Shown piece by piece: positions 33,352-41,965 of a stretch of DNA of 54,591 nucleotides. Source of the stretch: CAYYJR01 sp964472305 (GTDB taxonomy: Bacteria; Armatimonadota; Hebobacteria; CAIYQO01); NCBI GenBank assembly GCA_964472305.1, contig CAYYJR010000024.1:1-54591 (forward strand), read 5' to 3'. The notes under the pieces are model-generated. The model was not told where the DNA came from. It was given only the letters and a program-made list of their open reading frames with translations, and did no database searches. A program made the translations under genes and the position numbers. Position 1 is the stretch's first letter, and each line of letters starts with the position of its first letter.

Positions 33352-34281
33352 ATGGCACAACTTCGTGTAGCCGTTCTGATGGGCGGCACATCCAACGAAC
33401 GCGCCGTGTCGCTCCGCAGCGGCGCGAATGTCGCGGCAGCACTTGACCGCACACGCTACGCGGTCACTCCGGTGGACTTCACCGGGGATGTCTCCACGAT
33501 TATCGCCTTGCGCGGCCAGGTGGATGTCGTCTTCCTCACCCTGCACGGCCCCGGCGGCGAAGATGGCCGCATGCAGGGGTTGCTCGATTTGCTGGCGTTG
33601 CCGTACACCGGATCCGGCGTGCTGGGAAGTGCGCTGGCCATGCACAAAGGCCTGGCGAAGATGATCTATTGCCAGGAAGGCATCCCCACCCCTACGGGCA
33701 TCACCTTGTCCGCCTCCCCCGATACCGAGGCGCGCGTGCTGGCTGAGGTGGGCGTGCCGTGCGTGGTGAAACCGGCCAACGAAGGCTCGACCATCGGCAT
33801 CACAATTGTGCGTGACACGGCCGCGCTGGCGCCGGCGCTGGCACAAGCCTTCGACTACGACCCCGACGTGGTGGTGGAACGTTTCATCGACGGCGTGGAG
33901 ATCAGCGTGCCGGTGCTGGGCACGGCGAACCTCCGCGCTTTGCCCGCAGTGGAAATTATCCCGCAAAGCGGATTCTACGATTACACGATGAAATACACAC
34001 CCGGCGCCACCGAGGAAATCTGCCCCGCGCGCATCAGCGCGACCGCCGGTGCCCGCGCGGCGGAGTATGCCATCCGCGCGCATCGAGCATTATGCTGCCG
34101 GGGAGTGTCCCGTACCGACATGATCGTCACCGGTGAGGCACTCACCGTGCTGGAGACAAACACGCTGCCGGGGATGACCGATACCAGCCTGCTGCCGCTG
34201 TCGGCTCGCGTGGCGGGCATCGACTTCCCGGCACTGCTGGATTGCCTGCTGGACGACGCGCTGGCGGGAGCGCGCGGCTAG
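33352..34281 (+). CDS. ddl: D-alanine--D-alanine ligase
   Basis: 309 residues, ATP-grasp fold; makes the D-Ala-D-Ala dipeptide of peptidoglycan. Visible blocks are VLMGGTSNERAVSLRSG (substrate/Glu site), VVFLTLHGPGGEDGRMQGLL, LPYTGSGVLGSALAMHKGLA, PCVVKPANEGSTIG (ATP lysine) and LETNTLPGMTDTSLLP (Mg/ATP site). Two details differ: HGPGGEDG for the common HGxxGEDG is normal, and CCRGVSRTDMI replaces the usual GCRG..RVD, with Thr before Asp. First gene of a wall/division cluster. Confidence 0.95.
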   Translation: MAQLRVAVLMGGTSNERAVSLRSGANVAAALDRTRYAVTPVDFTGDVSTIIALRGQVDVVFLTLHGPGGEDGRMQGLLDLLALPYTGSGVLGSALAMHKGLAKMIYCQEGIPTPTGITLSASPDTEARVLAEVGVPCVVKPANEGSTIGITIVRDTAALAPALAQAFDYDPDVVVERFIDGVEISVPVLGTANLRALPAVEIIPQSGFYDYTMKYTPGATEEICPARISATAGARAAEYAIRAHRALCCRGVSRTDMIVTGEALTVLETNTLPGMTDTSLLPLSARVAGIDFPALLDCLLDDALAGARG

Positions 34282-34326
34282 TTTGATCGACCGGGATGCG
34301 GGTATTACAGCACTAACCTGACCGTT

Positions 34327-34356
34327 CTTGCCGGAACGCTTGCGTATGCCGGCAAG
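34327..34356 (+). repeat. Hairpin between ddl and ftsQ-like gene
   Basis: CTTGCCGG (34327-34334) pairs with CCGGCAAG (34349-34356), with an inner ACGC/GCGT pair extending the stem. No T-tract. The structure sits over the earliest possible starts of the next gene and argues for a later start. Confidence 0.5.
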
Positions 34357-34390
34357 CCGTGGAGACGAGGAGACCGGGATTAACGCCTAC

Positions 34391-35260
34391 ATGGATATGC
34401 CGTTGCCCCCCATGAATCCGGAGGTCGCGCACCTGCGCCGCAAATCGGCGCAGCGCAAATACGTCCGGCGGTTGCGGTACGTGCGTATCCTCTGGGCGAT
34501 TGCCGGCGTGCTGCTGGTGCTGCTGATGGCGGAGGTGCTGGTCGCGCTGTGTTTCTCACCCCGTTTCTGGATCTATCGCATCGAGGTGAATGGCGGTGAC
34601 ACCCTGACGATGCCAGAAATCATTCGGCTGGTCAATCTGCCCGAAGGCACGAACTTCTATCGCGTTTCGCTGGGTCGGCTGGCCGAACGTATCCGCGCCG
34701 GTGAGCCACGGGTGTTGGCGGCTACGGTGCGGCGCGGCGCGGTAGGCTGTCTGACCGTGCAGGTACAGGAACGCCGACCGCTGTGCCGCATCGGTGATAC
34801 GCAACCGGCGCTCTACCTGGATAATCAGCGCGTGCTGTTCTCACGACCCACGGCGCCCACCCCGCCGGTGCCGGTAGTGGACGGCGTCGCCTTCCCCACA
34901 CCGAACACGGCTTTCGGCAAGCGGGTAGACGCACCACACGTGCGCGACGTCATCAACAGCCTGCAGGCTATGCACGAGGTGTTTCCGAAGGAACAGGGAC
35001 TGGACGTGGCACGCGTGATCGTGGCGCCGACGGGACGCGTATCGCTGGTACTGCGCCAAGGCACGCAAATCTGGCTGGGGCAACCGCGGGAACTGACCGC
35101 CAAAATGTGGGTGGTGAATAATACGATAATCGCCGCCAGCGCCCAGGGGAATACACTGGAACAACTCGAGTATATCGACGCGCGGAACATCACCCGTGAC
35201 CGGGTCGGGTATGCCGCCTATTACCGGCTCCGCGGTGGCTGGGAAGCGAGCACGCCATGA
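34391..35260 (+). CDS. ftsQ: FtsQ-like cell-division protein
   Basis: About 289 residues: a basic cytoplasmic N-terminus, one membrane helix (ILWAIAGVLLVLLMAEVLVA), then a POTRA-like domain (FWIYRIEVNGGDTLTMPEII, NFYRVSLGRLAERIR) and a beta domain. Architecture and position after ddl fit FtsQ/DivIB, which bridges FtsB/FtsL and septal wall synthesis. Starts at TTG 34328 and ATG 34346 are in frame but overlap the hairpin; ATG 34391 was chosen, though no good ribosome site marks any of the three. It overlaps the DUF881 gene by four bases. Confidence 0.8.
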   Translation: MDMPLPPMNPEVAHLRRKSAQRKYVRRLRYVRILWAIAGVLLVLLMAEVLVALCFSPRFWIYRIEVNGGDTLTMPEIIRLVNLPEGTNFYRVSLGRLAERIRAGEPRVLAATVRRGAVGCLTVQVQERRPLCRIGDTQPALYLDNQRVLFSRPTAPTPPVPVVDGVAFPTPNTAFGKRVDAPHVRDVINSLQAMHEVFPKEQGLDVARVIVAPTGRVSLVLRQGTQIWLGQPRELTAKMWVVNNTIIAASAQGNTLEQLEYIDARNITRDRVGYAAYYRLRGGWEASTP

Positions 35261-36012
35261 GAATGCACGTGCCGCTGCACAGACCACAACCCTGGGTGAT
35301 GCCGGTTACGCTGGTCTGCCTGGCCCTTGGGGCGCTGGTCGCATCGATGTTGAGCGTCACCACCCCGGAGGCGATCGACCCGAACATGCGCCCGGATGAC
35401 AAGCTGCGCTACGTGATGATGAAAAACGAGGAGTTGGAAACCGAGACCAAGAAGCTGCAGATGGAGAAGGATCAAATCGTCAATGACATCGCGAAGAATG
35501 TGCAGAACCAGAAGATCATCATCGACGAATTGAACAAGCTGCGCATCGCCACCGGCAGTACGCCCGTGGAGGGGCGCGGTATCGTGGTGACGATTGATGA
35601 TACCGGATTGGTGAAAGGCAATACGCCTGACCTGAGCGAAGCCCCGCAACTCACACACGACGTGGACCTGCTGTTGCTGATCAACGAATTGCGCAGCGCC
35701 AAGGCGGAGGCGCTCGCCATCAACGATCAGCGGGTGGTGGCGAGTTCGGCCATACGTTGCGTCGGCCCGGTGATCAACGTCAACAACCAGCCCGTCAGTC
35801 CGCCGTTCGTGGTGCGCGCGATCGGCAAACCCGATGTCCTCGCCGGGGCGGTGAATCTGCCGTACGGCGTGCTCGATCAACTGAAGGCACTGAACATCCA
35901 CGTCACAGTGGCGAAACGCGATAAGCTGCGCGTGCCGGCCATCACGGTGCTGCCGACGCTGGATGAGGGCAAAGTCGCCCCGGACGCGGAAGGCGCCGCG
36001 ACCAAACCGTGA
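35257..36012 (+). CDS. DUF881-family membrane-anchored protein
   Basis: 251 residues. A basic start and one membrane helix (MPVTLVCLALGALVASML) precede a coiled coil around residues 46-85 (MMKNEELETETKKLQMEKDQ). The DUF881 domain follows, with GRGIVVTIDDTG, LLLLINELRSAKAEALAIND and NLPYGVLDQLKALNI. The family accompanies division genes and small basic proteins in Gram-positive and related lineages; its role is unknown. ATGA overlap with the ftsQ-like gene suggests coupling. Confidence 0.88.
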   Translation: MRMHVPLHRPQPWVMPVTLVCLALGALVASMLSVTTPEAIDPNMRPDDKLRYVMMKNEELETETKKLQMEKDQIVNDIAKNVQNQKIIIDELNKLRIATGSTPVEGRGIVVTIDDTGLVKGNTPDLSEAPQLTHDVDLLLLINELRSAKAEALAINDQRVVASSAIRCVGPVINVNNQPVSPPFVVRAIGKPDVLAGAVNLPYGVLDQLKALNIHVTVAKRDKLRVPAITVLPTLDEGKVAPDAEGAATKP

Positions 36013-36054
36013 CCGACGGCACGCCGCTGGCGGCCGTCGGTGGAGTGTATGACG

Positions 36055-36432
36055 ATGTGGCTCCCGATACTGGCGTTGATCATCGGCTTTTGCGGGGTGT
36101 ATCTGCCGCATGTGAAGATCAGCCCGCTCTACTCCGAATACCTGGGACTGGCTGTGGTGGCTGGCTTCGATTCCATCGTGGGTGCGCTGCGCTCCCACGT
36201 GGAAGGGAAGTTTAACGACCGTGTCTTCGTCAGCGGTTTTTTTATCAATGCCTGCATCGCCGCGCTGCTGCTCTACCTGGGAAACACCCTGAATATCCGC
36301 AATGTCGCGGTCGCCATCATGGTCGCATTGGTCATCCGCATCTTCAATAACCTGGGCTTCGTCCGCCGCTACGTGGTCGCCCGTCTCTTCGAAAAACGCA
36401 TCACCGCGGAAAACGTCTTCCCGGAGCCGTAA
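36055..36432 (+). CDS. Small basic protein family (DUF1290) membrane protein
   Basis: 125 residues with about three helices. FDSIVGALRSHVEGKFNDRVFVSGFFINA is the family core (read in two halves), followed by LVIRIFNNLGFVRRYVV. Usually sits next to DUF881 genes and ftsZ-type clusters; function unknown. GTG 36040 and ATG 36049 are possible starts, but GGAG at 36042-36045 is nine bases before ATG 36055, and MWLPILALIIG is the usual N-terminus. Confidence 0.88.
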   Translation: MWLPILALIIGFCGVYLPHVKISPLYSEYLGLAVVAGFDSIVGALRSHVEGKFNDRVFVSGFFINACIAALLLYLGNTLNIRNVAVAIMVALVIRIFNNLGFVRRYVVARLFEKRITAENVFPEP

Positions 36433-36480
36433 CCGCCGGGGTGACGAATACCGAAGTGCGCGAGCCGGTAACCGTCTCCG

Positions 36481-36532
36481 ACCAAACACACCTCCCCGCC
36501 ATCATGCGATGGCGGGGAGGTGTGTGTTTGGT
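36481..36532. terminator. Long bidirectional terminator hairpin
   Basis: A 23-bp stem beginning ACCAAACACACCTCC, with loop ATGC and only a two-base bulge, lies between the convergent small-basic-protein and enolase genes. Each strand shows a short T-rich tail within the stem end (GTTTGGT). It serves both genes. Confidence 0.8.
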
Positions 36533-36549
36533 CATGCTCCACGGGCGGA

Positions 36550-37854
36550 TCAGGCGCGCAGATTGTAGAACGCGTCCATTCCGGCGAAGAGGGCGGTGCC
36601 GCCCAACTCTTCCTCGATGCGCAGCAACTGATTGTATTTCGCCACGCGGTCGGTGCGGCTGGGAGCGCCGGTTTTGATCTGGCCGGCGTTGGTGGCCACC
36701 ACCAGATCAGCGATCGTCACGTCTTCCGTCTCGCCGGAGCGGTGCGACACGATGGCGGTGTAGCCGGCACGCTTGGCCATTTCGATGGCGGCCAGCGTTT
36801 CGGTGAGCGTGCCGATCTGGTTGACCTTGATCAGGATCGAGTTGGCAACGCCCAGCGCGATGCCCTTGGACAAGCGCTCGGTGTTGGTAACGAACAGGTC
36901 GTCGCCTACCAGTTGCACCGAACTGCCAAGGCGATCGGTCAGCATTTTCCACCCATCCCAGTCATCCTCGGACATGCCGTCTTCGATGGAAATGATCGGA
37001 TAGTTGGCGGCCAGGTCAGCCCAGAACGCCACCATTTCCGCCGAGGTTTTCATCATGTTGGACTTCCAGAAGAAGTATTTGCCTTCCTCGCCCTTCTTTT
37101 TCGCTTCGTCATACAACTCGGTGGCGGCGGGATCCATGGCGATCTTGACATCGTCGCCAGGGGTGAAGCCGGCGGCGTCGATGGCGGTCATGATGACATC
37201 CAGCGCTTCCTGGTTGCTCTTGAGGTTGGGAGCATATCCGCCTTCGTCGCCGACGGCGGTGCTGTATCCCTTGTCCTTCAGCACTTTCTTCAGCGCATGG
37301 AAGATCTCCGCGCCCCAGCGCAAGCACTCGGAGAAGTTCCCCGCGCCGGTGGGCATCACCATAAATTCCTGCAGGTCCACGCTGTTGTCCGCATGCTTGC
37401 CGCCGTTCAGAATGTTCATCATCGGCACCGGCAACGTGCGGGCAGAGACGCCGCCGATGTAGCGGTACAGCGGCAACTGCAGCAGGGCGGAGGCGGCTTT
37501 GGCGGTGGCCATCGATACGCCGAGAATGGCGTTGGCGCCCAGGTTGGCCTTGTTGGGGGTGCCGTCCAGCTCGATCAACAGTTCATCGATCTCCACTTGT
37601 TCGGAGGCGTCCATCCCCTCCAACTCCTGGGCAATCACTTCATTCACGTTTTCGACGGCTTTCAGCACGCTTTTACCGCCGTAACGGCTTTTGTCCCCAT
37701 CGCGCAGCTCGACGGCCTCATGTGCCCCCGTCGACGCGCCGGAGGGCACCGCAGCGCGGCCCAGAGTACCGTCATCGAGAACGACATCTACTTCCACCGT
37801 TGGATTGCCACGCGAATCAAGAATCTCGCGGCCCACGACCTGTTCGATGATCAC
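36550..37854 (-). CDS. eno: Enolase (phosphopyruvate hydratase)
   Basis: 434 residues, normal length. Converts 2-phosphoglycerate to phosphoenolpyruvate. REILDSRGNPTVEVDV opens the fold; PSGASTGAHEAVELRDGDKS is the catalytic loop. MMNILNGGKHADNSVDLQEFM and SIEDGMSEDDWDGW supply metal ligands, and SHRSGETEDVTIADL carries the His-Arg-Ser phosphate site. The frame stays open to 38274, but GTG 37854 gives VIIEQVVGREI and has AAGGAG seven bases upstream, so the 140-codon extension over the neighbouring gene is rejected. Confidence 0.97.
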   Translation of the reverse strand: MIIEQVVGREILDSRGNPTVEVDVVLDDGTLGRAAVPSGASTGAHEAVELRDGDKSRYGGKSVLKAVENVNEVIAQELEGMDASEQVEIDELLIELDGTPNKANLGANAILGVSMATAKAASALLQLPLYRYIGGVSARTLPVPMMNILNGGKHADNSVDLQEFMVMPTGAGNFSECLRWGAEIFHALKKVLKDKGYSTAVGDEGGYAPNLKSNQEALDVIMTAIDAAGFTPGDDVKIAMDPAATELYDEAKKKGEEGKYFFWKSNMMKTSAEMVAFWADLAANYPIISIEDGMSEDDWDGWKMLTDRLGSSVQLVGDDLFVTNTERLSKGIALGVANSILIKVNQIGTLTETLAAIEMAKRAGYTAIVSHRSGETEDVTIADLVVATNAGQIKTGAPSRTDRVAKYNQLLRIEEELGGTALFAGMDAFYNLRA

Positions 37855-38029
37855 GGGAGGTCTCCTTAACAGAAAAATGGCCCTCGATCGCTGACCGGGG
37901 CTCCTGACATCGCGCAAAGTATAGCAAATCGTGCGCTCATTCACAAGGGCGAGACGTGAAATGATGATACAGCACTGCTGCCGGGCGCCGGGCACGCCGC
38001 GTCGATCCTGCTTCAAGGCACCCCGGGAG

Positions 38030-40348
38030 TCAGCGGCCCAACAACTCGTCCAGCACCACTTCGCGGTCAGAGAGGCGGATGGCGCGCACCAGCAGGCTGT
38101 AGGCGATCCAGGCATCCGGATCTGCCGGGGGTTCGAGGGCGATAGCGGCCTGTCCGCGCTGGGTGGCGGTCCAGCCGGCGCGGTCCAATCGACGCAATTG
38201 GCGTTCCTCCAGAATGGGCGCCGCCAGTTCGATAAGCGTGGGCCAGCCTTCGGGGTGCGGGTCCAGCCTGCCATCGGTGACCGCCGCCAGCCCGTGATGA
38301 TGGCTGAGCGCTGCCAGCGTCCCCTGCAACAGCGCGCGCCGGGTGCCCAGCAGCACGCCCAGGCTGCGCGCCAGCACCCGACCGCTCAACGGCGCGTGAT
38401 CGGGGCATGGGTACGGTCCGTCGCGCCGCGCCTGATAATCCACCCGCGCCAACACACCTTGCATCGGACGGCGAACACTCTCCGTCTGCCAGCGGTGGGC
38501 TGCCTGCTGCCACGCGGCGGTCAGCTTGCCGGCGTCGTGCCACAGGATGCACAGCCGCAACCATTGCTCCAGTTCGACGGTGGGAATACGCCAGTGGGTG
38601 CCCAGGTGGCGCAGCACGTAACGATGCCAGGGAGCCAGCAAGTCAAAAGCGGCCAGTGCGCGCGCGGCATGCTCCGTGTAACGCTGCACGCTTTGATCGA
38701 ACGGGCTCCACGTGGTGTGCTGTACCGCCAGCCGCTCGCTCTGGTAGGGAGCACCCGGCGTCAGCTCCAATCCGATCACCGGATCGTAGCTCACCGCATC
38801 CGAGTTCAGCACGATCAACCGCGCGGCCGTGGTGAACTGGCGCGGGTGCTCCACCAGCGACCAGACGGGAGTGTGCGAGTCGTCTGCCGACCATTGCGGC
38901 AGCAACGCGAACCACTCGCCATGGCAACCACCCGCCTGCCACTGGCGCCAGCCGCGCTCCAACGAAGAAACAGCCAGCGAGAAACGTTCCAGTTCGAATG
39001 GGTCGGACACCGTCTCCGGCACCATATGCAGGCACACACCCACGCGCGGGAACAGTCCGTCAGGCAACGGCGCGGCGCCGGTAAAGATACGCCGCGGCGC
39101 GTCGTCCACCTCGTCCGCCTCCGGCAGCGCCTGCAGCGCCGCGGGCAGTTGCGCCGGTACCGCGGCGTCCCACACGGCATCAAGCGCCGCCAGTTCGTCG
39201 GCGAAACTTTTCCAGGAGCCGTCGGCCAGCCGCTCAAGCAGCGCCTTGGCGGGGGGCGCCGGGTAGCGCGGGTTGGGTGGCAGGTCAGTGAGCTGCGCGA
39301 CAATCACGCGGCCGTCATCGCCCGCGTGACGCGCACAGCGACCGGCTCGACGCACCAGCGCGTCGGGCGCGGCTGGATCGGTGATCACGGTATCCGCCGA
39401 CAGGTCGGCGCCGATCTCGATGCCCGGCGTGGTTACCAGCAGCGCGCTGCCCGCGCCTTGCCGGGTGAAGTATTGCGCGGCACGCGCTTCCAGTGACTGC
39501 CGGTCACGATAAAATTGGTGCTGGTGCAGCAGCAAGAGTGCGTCGGGTGCGTTGTCCTGCGGTTGCGCGCGCCGCAACGTGCGGTAGAGCCGCTGCGCTC
39601 CGCGTACGCTGTCACAGATCACGATGGTGCGCTTGCGGTGCAGCCGGAGTATCGCCTCCGCGCCCAGCGTCCGCTGGCTGGCCCACACCCGTCGCCCGCC
39701 CGCCGTGTGGTCGCTGACATCAAGGTATTCGGCATCGAGCAGTTCGGCCATGCGCCGGGCTAGCGCGCCCGGCAGCGTGGTGGTGGTGAACAGGCATGGC
39801 GTAGTGGGGTAATAGCGTCGCAACAAACCCAGCCACAGCACCAGTGCCTCGCGCGACGCCAACGCGGGGAATTCGTCGAACACCAGATAGGCGCCGAACA
39901 GCGCGGCGGCGTTCAGATTGGAGAGTCCGGGGTGCAGTCCCAGTGGACGGTGGAGCGCTACGCTCAACATCTCGTCCACCGTTGTGATGGTGGCGTCAGC
40001 GAGCAGAAACGGATCGAAGGCGTCGCCTTCCGTCTGAATGCCCACCCGCAGGCCGGGCACGGTGTCGGCCAGCGCGCGCAGCCGCAACTCCAGGTCGCCG
40101 AACAGGCTGCCGCCCGGCATGATGTGCAACAATTTCGTGGGGAAATCATGCGATTGCTGGCGCGCCGCCAGCCAGGGGAACCAGGCTGCGAGCGTCTTAC
40201 CGCTGCCGGCGGGCGCGCGCAACACCACGCGCCGGCCGGAAAGCAACGCTTCAGCCACCGCCATTTGATAGGGAGCTGGCTCGCACGGTTCCGTCGGCAT
40301 GACCGAGGCAGCGAGGTGGTGGAACGCGGACCGCAAGATGTCGGGCAT
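38030..40348 (-). CDS. Orphan Cas3-like helicase with C-terminal HD nuclease-like domain
   Basis: 772 residues. The superfamily-2 helicase comes first: RAPAGSGKT (Walker A, Lys51), VFDEFP near residues 156-161 in place of DEAD/DEVH, FTTTTLPG (motif III), LLVTTPGIEIGADL and VRRAGRCARH (motif VI). The HD domain is C-terminal: LCILWHDAGKL (His604-Asp605) and LSHHHGLAAV. This domain order matches Cas3 of subtype I-G (formerly I-U) and differs from the common N-terminal HD. No Cascade gene, Cas1/Cas2 or repeat array is present in the window. Start ATG 40348 has GGAGG six bases upstream; the GTG at 40381 lacks one. Either a stranded cas gene or a distinct defence/repair helicase. Confidence 0.85.
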   Translation of the reverse strand: MPDILRSAFHHLAASVMPTEPCEPAPYQMAVAEALLSGRRVVLRAPAGSGKTLAAWFPWLAARQQSHDFPTKLLHIMPGGSLFGDLELRLRALADTVPGLRVGIQTEGDAFDPFLLADATITTVDEMLSVALHRPLGLHPGLSNLNAAALFGAYLVFDEFPALASREALVLWLGLLRRYYPTTPCLFTTTTLPGALARRMAELLDAEYLDVSDHTAGGRRVWASQRTLGAEAILRLHRKRTIVICDSVRGAQRLYRTLRRAQPQDNAPDALLLLHQHQFYRDRQSLEARAAQYFTRQGAGSALLVTTPGIEIGADLSADTVITDPAAPDALVRRAGRCARHAGDDGRVIVAQLTDLPPNPRYPAPPAKALLERLADGSWKSFADELAALDAVWDAAVPAQLPAALQALPEADEVDDAPRRIFTGAAPLPDGLFPRVGVCLHMVPETVSDPFELERFSLAVSSLERGWRQWQAGGCHGEWFALLPQWSADDSHTPVWSLVEHPRQFTTAARLIVLNSDAVSYDPVIGLELTPGAPYQSERLAVQHTTWSPFDQSVQRYTEHAARALAAFDLLAPWHRYVLRHLGTHWRIPTVELEQWLRLCILWHDAGKLTAAWQQAAHRWQTESVRRPMQGVLARVDYQARRDGPYPCPDHAPLSGRVLARSLGVLLGTRRALLQGTLAALSHHHGLAAVTDGRLDPHPEGWPTLIELAAPILEERQLRRLDRAGWTATQRGQAAIALEPPADPDAWIAYSLLVRAIRLSDREVVLDELLGR

Positions 40349-40380
40349 CCTGTCCTCCACGAGAATCGTGACGTTTGTCA

Positions 40381-40871
40381 CTAACTACCGCCGCGCACAT
40401 TGAACGCTTCGCAGCAACTGATGGGGATCATCGGGTTTGGCCTGACCGCAGAAAGGCCGTGCGCGCGGCATCGTTGAAGTGCCGATGAGCACATCAGTAC
40501 GTGAAAAAGTATACGGCGTTGCATCCTGCTTGACAAGTAGGTACTGGGGTGGGGATCGCTGTGGTGGTTGCGCGTGTGACACGACGCGAAAGACACGAGC
40601 AAAAACTGTCTGGCGCCTGGCCGGAGATGGCGGCGAGAGTACGCCGCGTGGCATGGCCGTCTCGACCATACGGCATGCCGGTACCGCACGGGCATGCTCG
40701 GCATACCGATCATCGTACGATCAGATGCCGCATCACGGAGCCGGAAAATGCCCGGGGTTATCCTGGGCAATTACCGCGAGCGTTACTGTCCCCGGTGTGT
40801 TCCGGGATAAGGTCCACCCCCCGATGTCCGGGTGCGTATCGGGGGGGGGGGATGCGTTGATACACGACCGA
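40381..40871. other. Intergenic region with palindromes and a G11 tract
   Basis: About 490 bases without a supported gene. It includes an isolated TTGACA (40530-40535) without a matching -10, the palindrome ATCGTACGAT and several GCATGC/CCGG-rich palindromes between 40660 and 40730. The homopolymer of eleven Gs is at 40841-40851. Long frames on both strands cross the G tract and show shadow-like composition. Confidence 0.4.
40745..40769 (-). terminator. Possible terminator of the small basic gene
   Basis: TGCCC..GG (40749-40757) pairs with CC..GGGCA (40762-40769) with one internal mismatch; on the minus strand the stem is followed by ATTTTCC. It lies about 100 bases beyond the stop of the MGDKSPK gene, so assignment is tentative. 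Confidence 0.4.
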
Positions 40872-40964
40872 TCAGGCCCGTGGCGAAGGGGTGCTGTTGG
40901 GTGCCTTCGACACTTTCGCTTTCTTCGGTTTCTTGGTGTCTTTCTTCGGAGATTTGTCCCCCAT
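40872..40964 (-). CDS. 30-residue Lys-rich protein of the MGDKSPK type
   Basis: An ATG with AAGGAAG and GGAG just upstream opens a 30-codon frame ending in TGA at 40872. It begins MGDKSPKKDTKKPKKAKVSK and ends with a Ser/Pro-rich tail. About ten of 30 residues are Lys. Tiny proteins starting MGDKSPKSK are, from memory, widespread in Verrucomicrobia, cyanobacteria and other phyla and remain uncharacterised; their strong charge suggests nucleic-acid or ribosome binding. It is below usual gene-calling length and would be missed. It stands alone between the helicase and ankyrin genes, both on the same strand. Confidence 0.7.
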   Translation of the reverse strand: MGDKSPKKDTKKPKKAKVSKAPNSTPSPRA

Positions 40965-41076
40965 ACTCCACTTCCTTTCACGTCGAGAGATTATGCCGGC
41001 GCGTCGATTGTCGCGCTGGCAGCCGGAGATATTTCCGGCAGACGGCTTGCTGCATCAGCAGACCGTTTGGAGCAAT

Positions 41077-41454
41077 CTACAACAGAGCGCCGTGCCCAAG
41101 CAGAAATGCTTCGACGGCGGATTGCCGTCCGATGAGCGCCATGCGCAGTAAAGTGCGTCCTTCATTATCGCGCGCATTGACATCGGCACCGGAGGCCAGC
41201 AACATCGTGATCACCTCCAGGTGTCCTTTATAAGCACACCAATGCCCCGGCGTCCGCTGTTCATTGTCGCGTGCATTGACGTCAGCCTGTTGCCCGAGCA
41301 TACGGCGCACGGTGATGTCATACCCGAAAAAGGCGGCTAAATGCAGCGGGGTGCGTCCCTTGAAATCTCGCGTGGTGATATCCAGCGGCGGCGTCGGGGT
41401 GGATTGGCGTTGCGTGGCGCTCACCTTGGCCGGCTTGGCGCGTTTTTTTACCAT
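41077..41454 (-). CDS. Small ankyrin-repeat protein
   Basis: 125 residues. A basic, Lys/Pro-rich leader (MVKKRAKPAKVSATQRQ) is followed by about three ankyrin repeats: GRTPLHLAAFFGYDITVRRM, QRTPGHWCAYKGHLEVITML and GRTLLRMALIGRQSAVEAFL. The DVNARDNE linkers between them are standard. AGGAGG lies six bases before the ATG. A protein-binding adaptor; no partner is evident. The leader resembles the adjacent Lys-rich small protein in composition. Confidence 0.88.
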   Translation of the reverse strand: MVKKRAKPAKVSATQRQSTPTPPLDITTRDFKGRTPLHLAAFFGYDITVRRMLGQQADVNARDNEQRTPGHWCAYKGHLEVITMLLASGADVNARDNEGRTLLRMALIGRQSAVEAFLLGHGALL

Positions 41455-41907
41455 GGTTTCCTCCTGCGCGATCGTGCGCGGTAAAGTATCTCGATCCGAG
41501 GGGACGGCAAGCAGGGGGATGCGTGGTATGTTTCCCGGATGGAAACCGGTATGGCGCGCGGTGCGGGAGAGAGGAATCCGCCATACGACACCCTGCGTTC
41601 GTCATCCTCGGTCAGGGTAGTCGCGGTGGTGGCAGCGAACATCATCACAGCCACCCGTTTCCAATAATGATAACTCACGGTAACAGGATTCCCTGGTCGT
41701 GTCAAATATTGCCGCGTATCGTCGTTGCACATCTATTGCAGGTACACCTGAAAAACTCTGATTCCCAATGGAGTGACCGCGACGGCTCTCGTAACGGAAA
41801 GGGGACAATGCGGATTGCGCGCACACCGGGAGCGGCGGTGATGCGGGAAGACGCATATCTTCAGGACATTCCGCGTGGATCTTACAGATCATTTCCCGAA
41901 TATCTGC
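41455..41907. other. Intergenic region between divergent ankyrin and hrcA genes
   Basis: About 450 bases with no supported gene; the frames that cross it are short and unconserved-looking. It carries the ankyrin ribosome site at its left edge and leads into the hrcA promoter. No CIRCE element is seen. Confidence 0.4.
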
Positions 41908-41913
41908 TATAAT
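41905..41913 (+). promoter_or_regulatory. Extended -10 promoter of hrcA
   Basis: TGCTATAAT matches the extended -10 consensus TGnTATAAT exactly, 53 bases before the hrcA start. No good -35 lies at 17 bases, as expected for extended -10 promoters. Confidence 0.6.
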
Positions 41914-41965
41914 AGGCCTGGATGCCGGGAATCCCCCATTATCGGCAGCAGAATCGTTTCAAAAA

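Noticed and set aside
37855..38274. 140-codon N-terminal extension of enolase
   Set aside because: No enolase has it; it overlaps the Cas3-like gene, and the GTG at 37854 has a good ribosome site.
40530..40535. Perfect TTGACA box
   Set aside because: No -10-like hexamer at 15-19 bases downstream, so not called as a promoter.
40479..41135. 218-codon plus-strand frame through the intergenic region
   Set aside because: Runs through the G11 tract and antisense to the MGDKSPK gene, with no family features.
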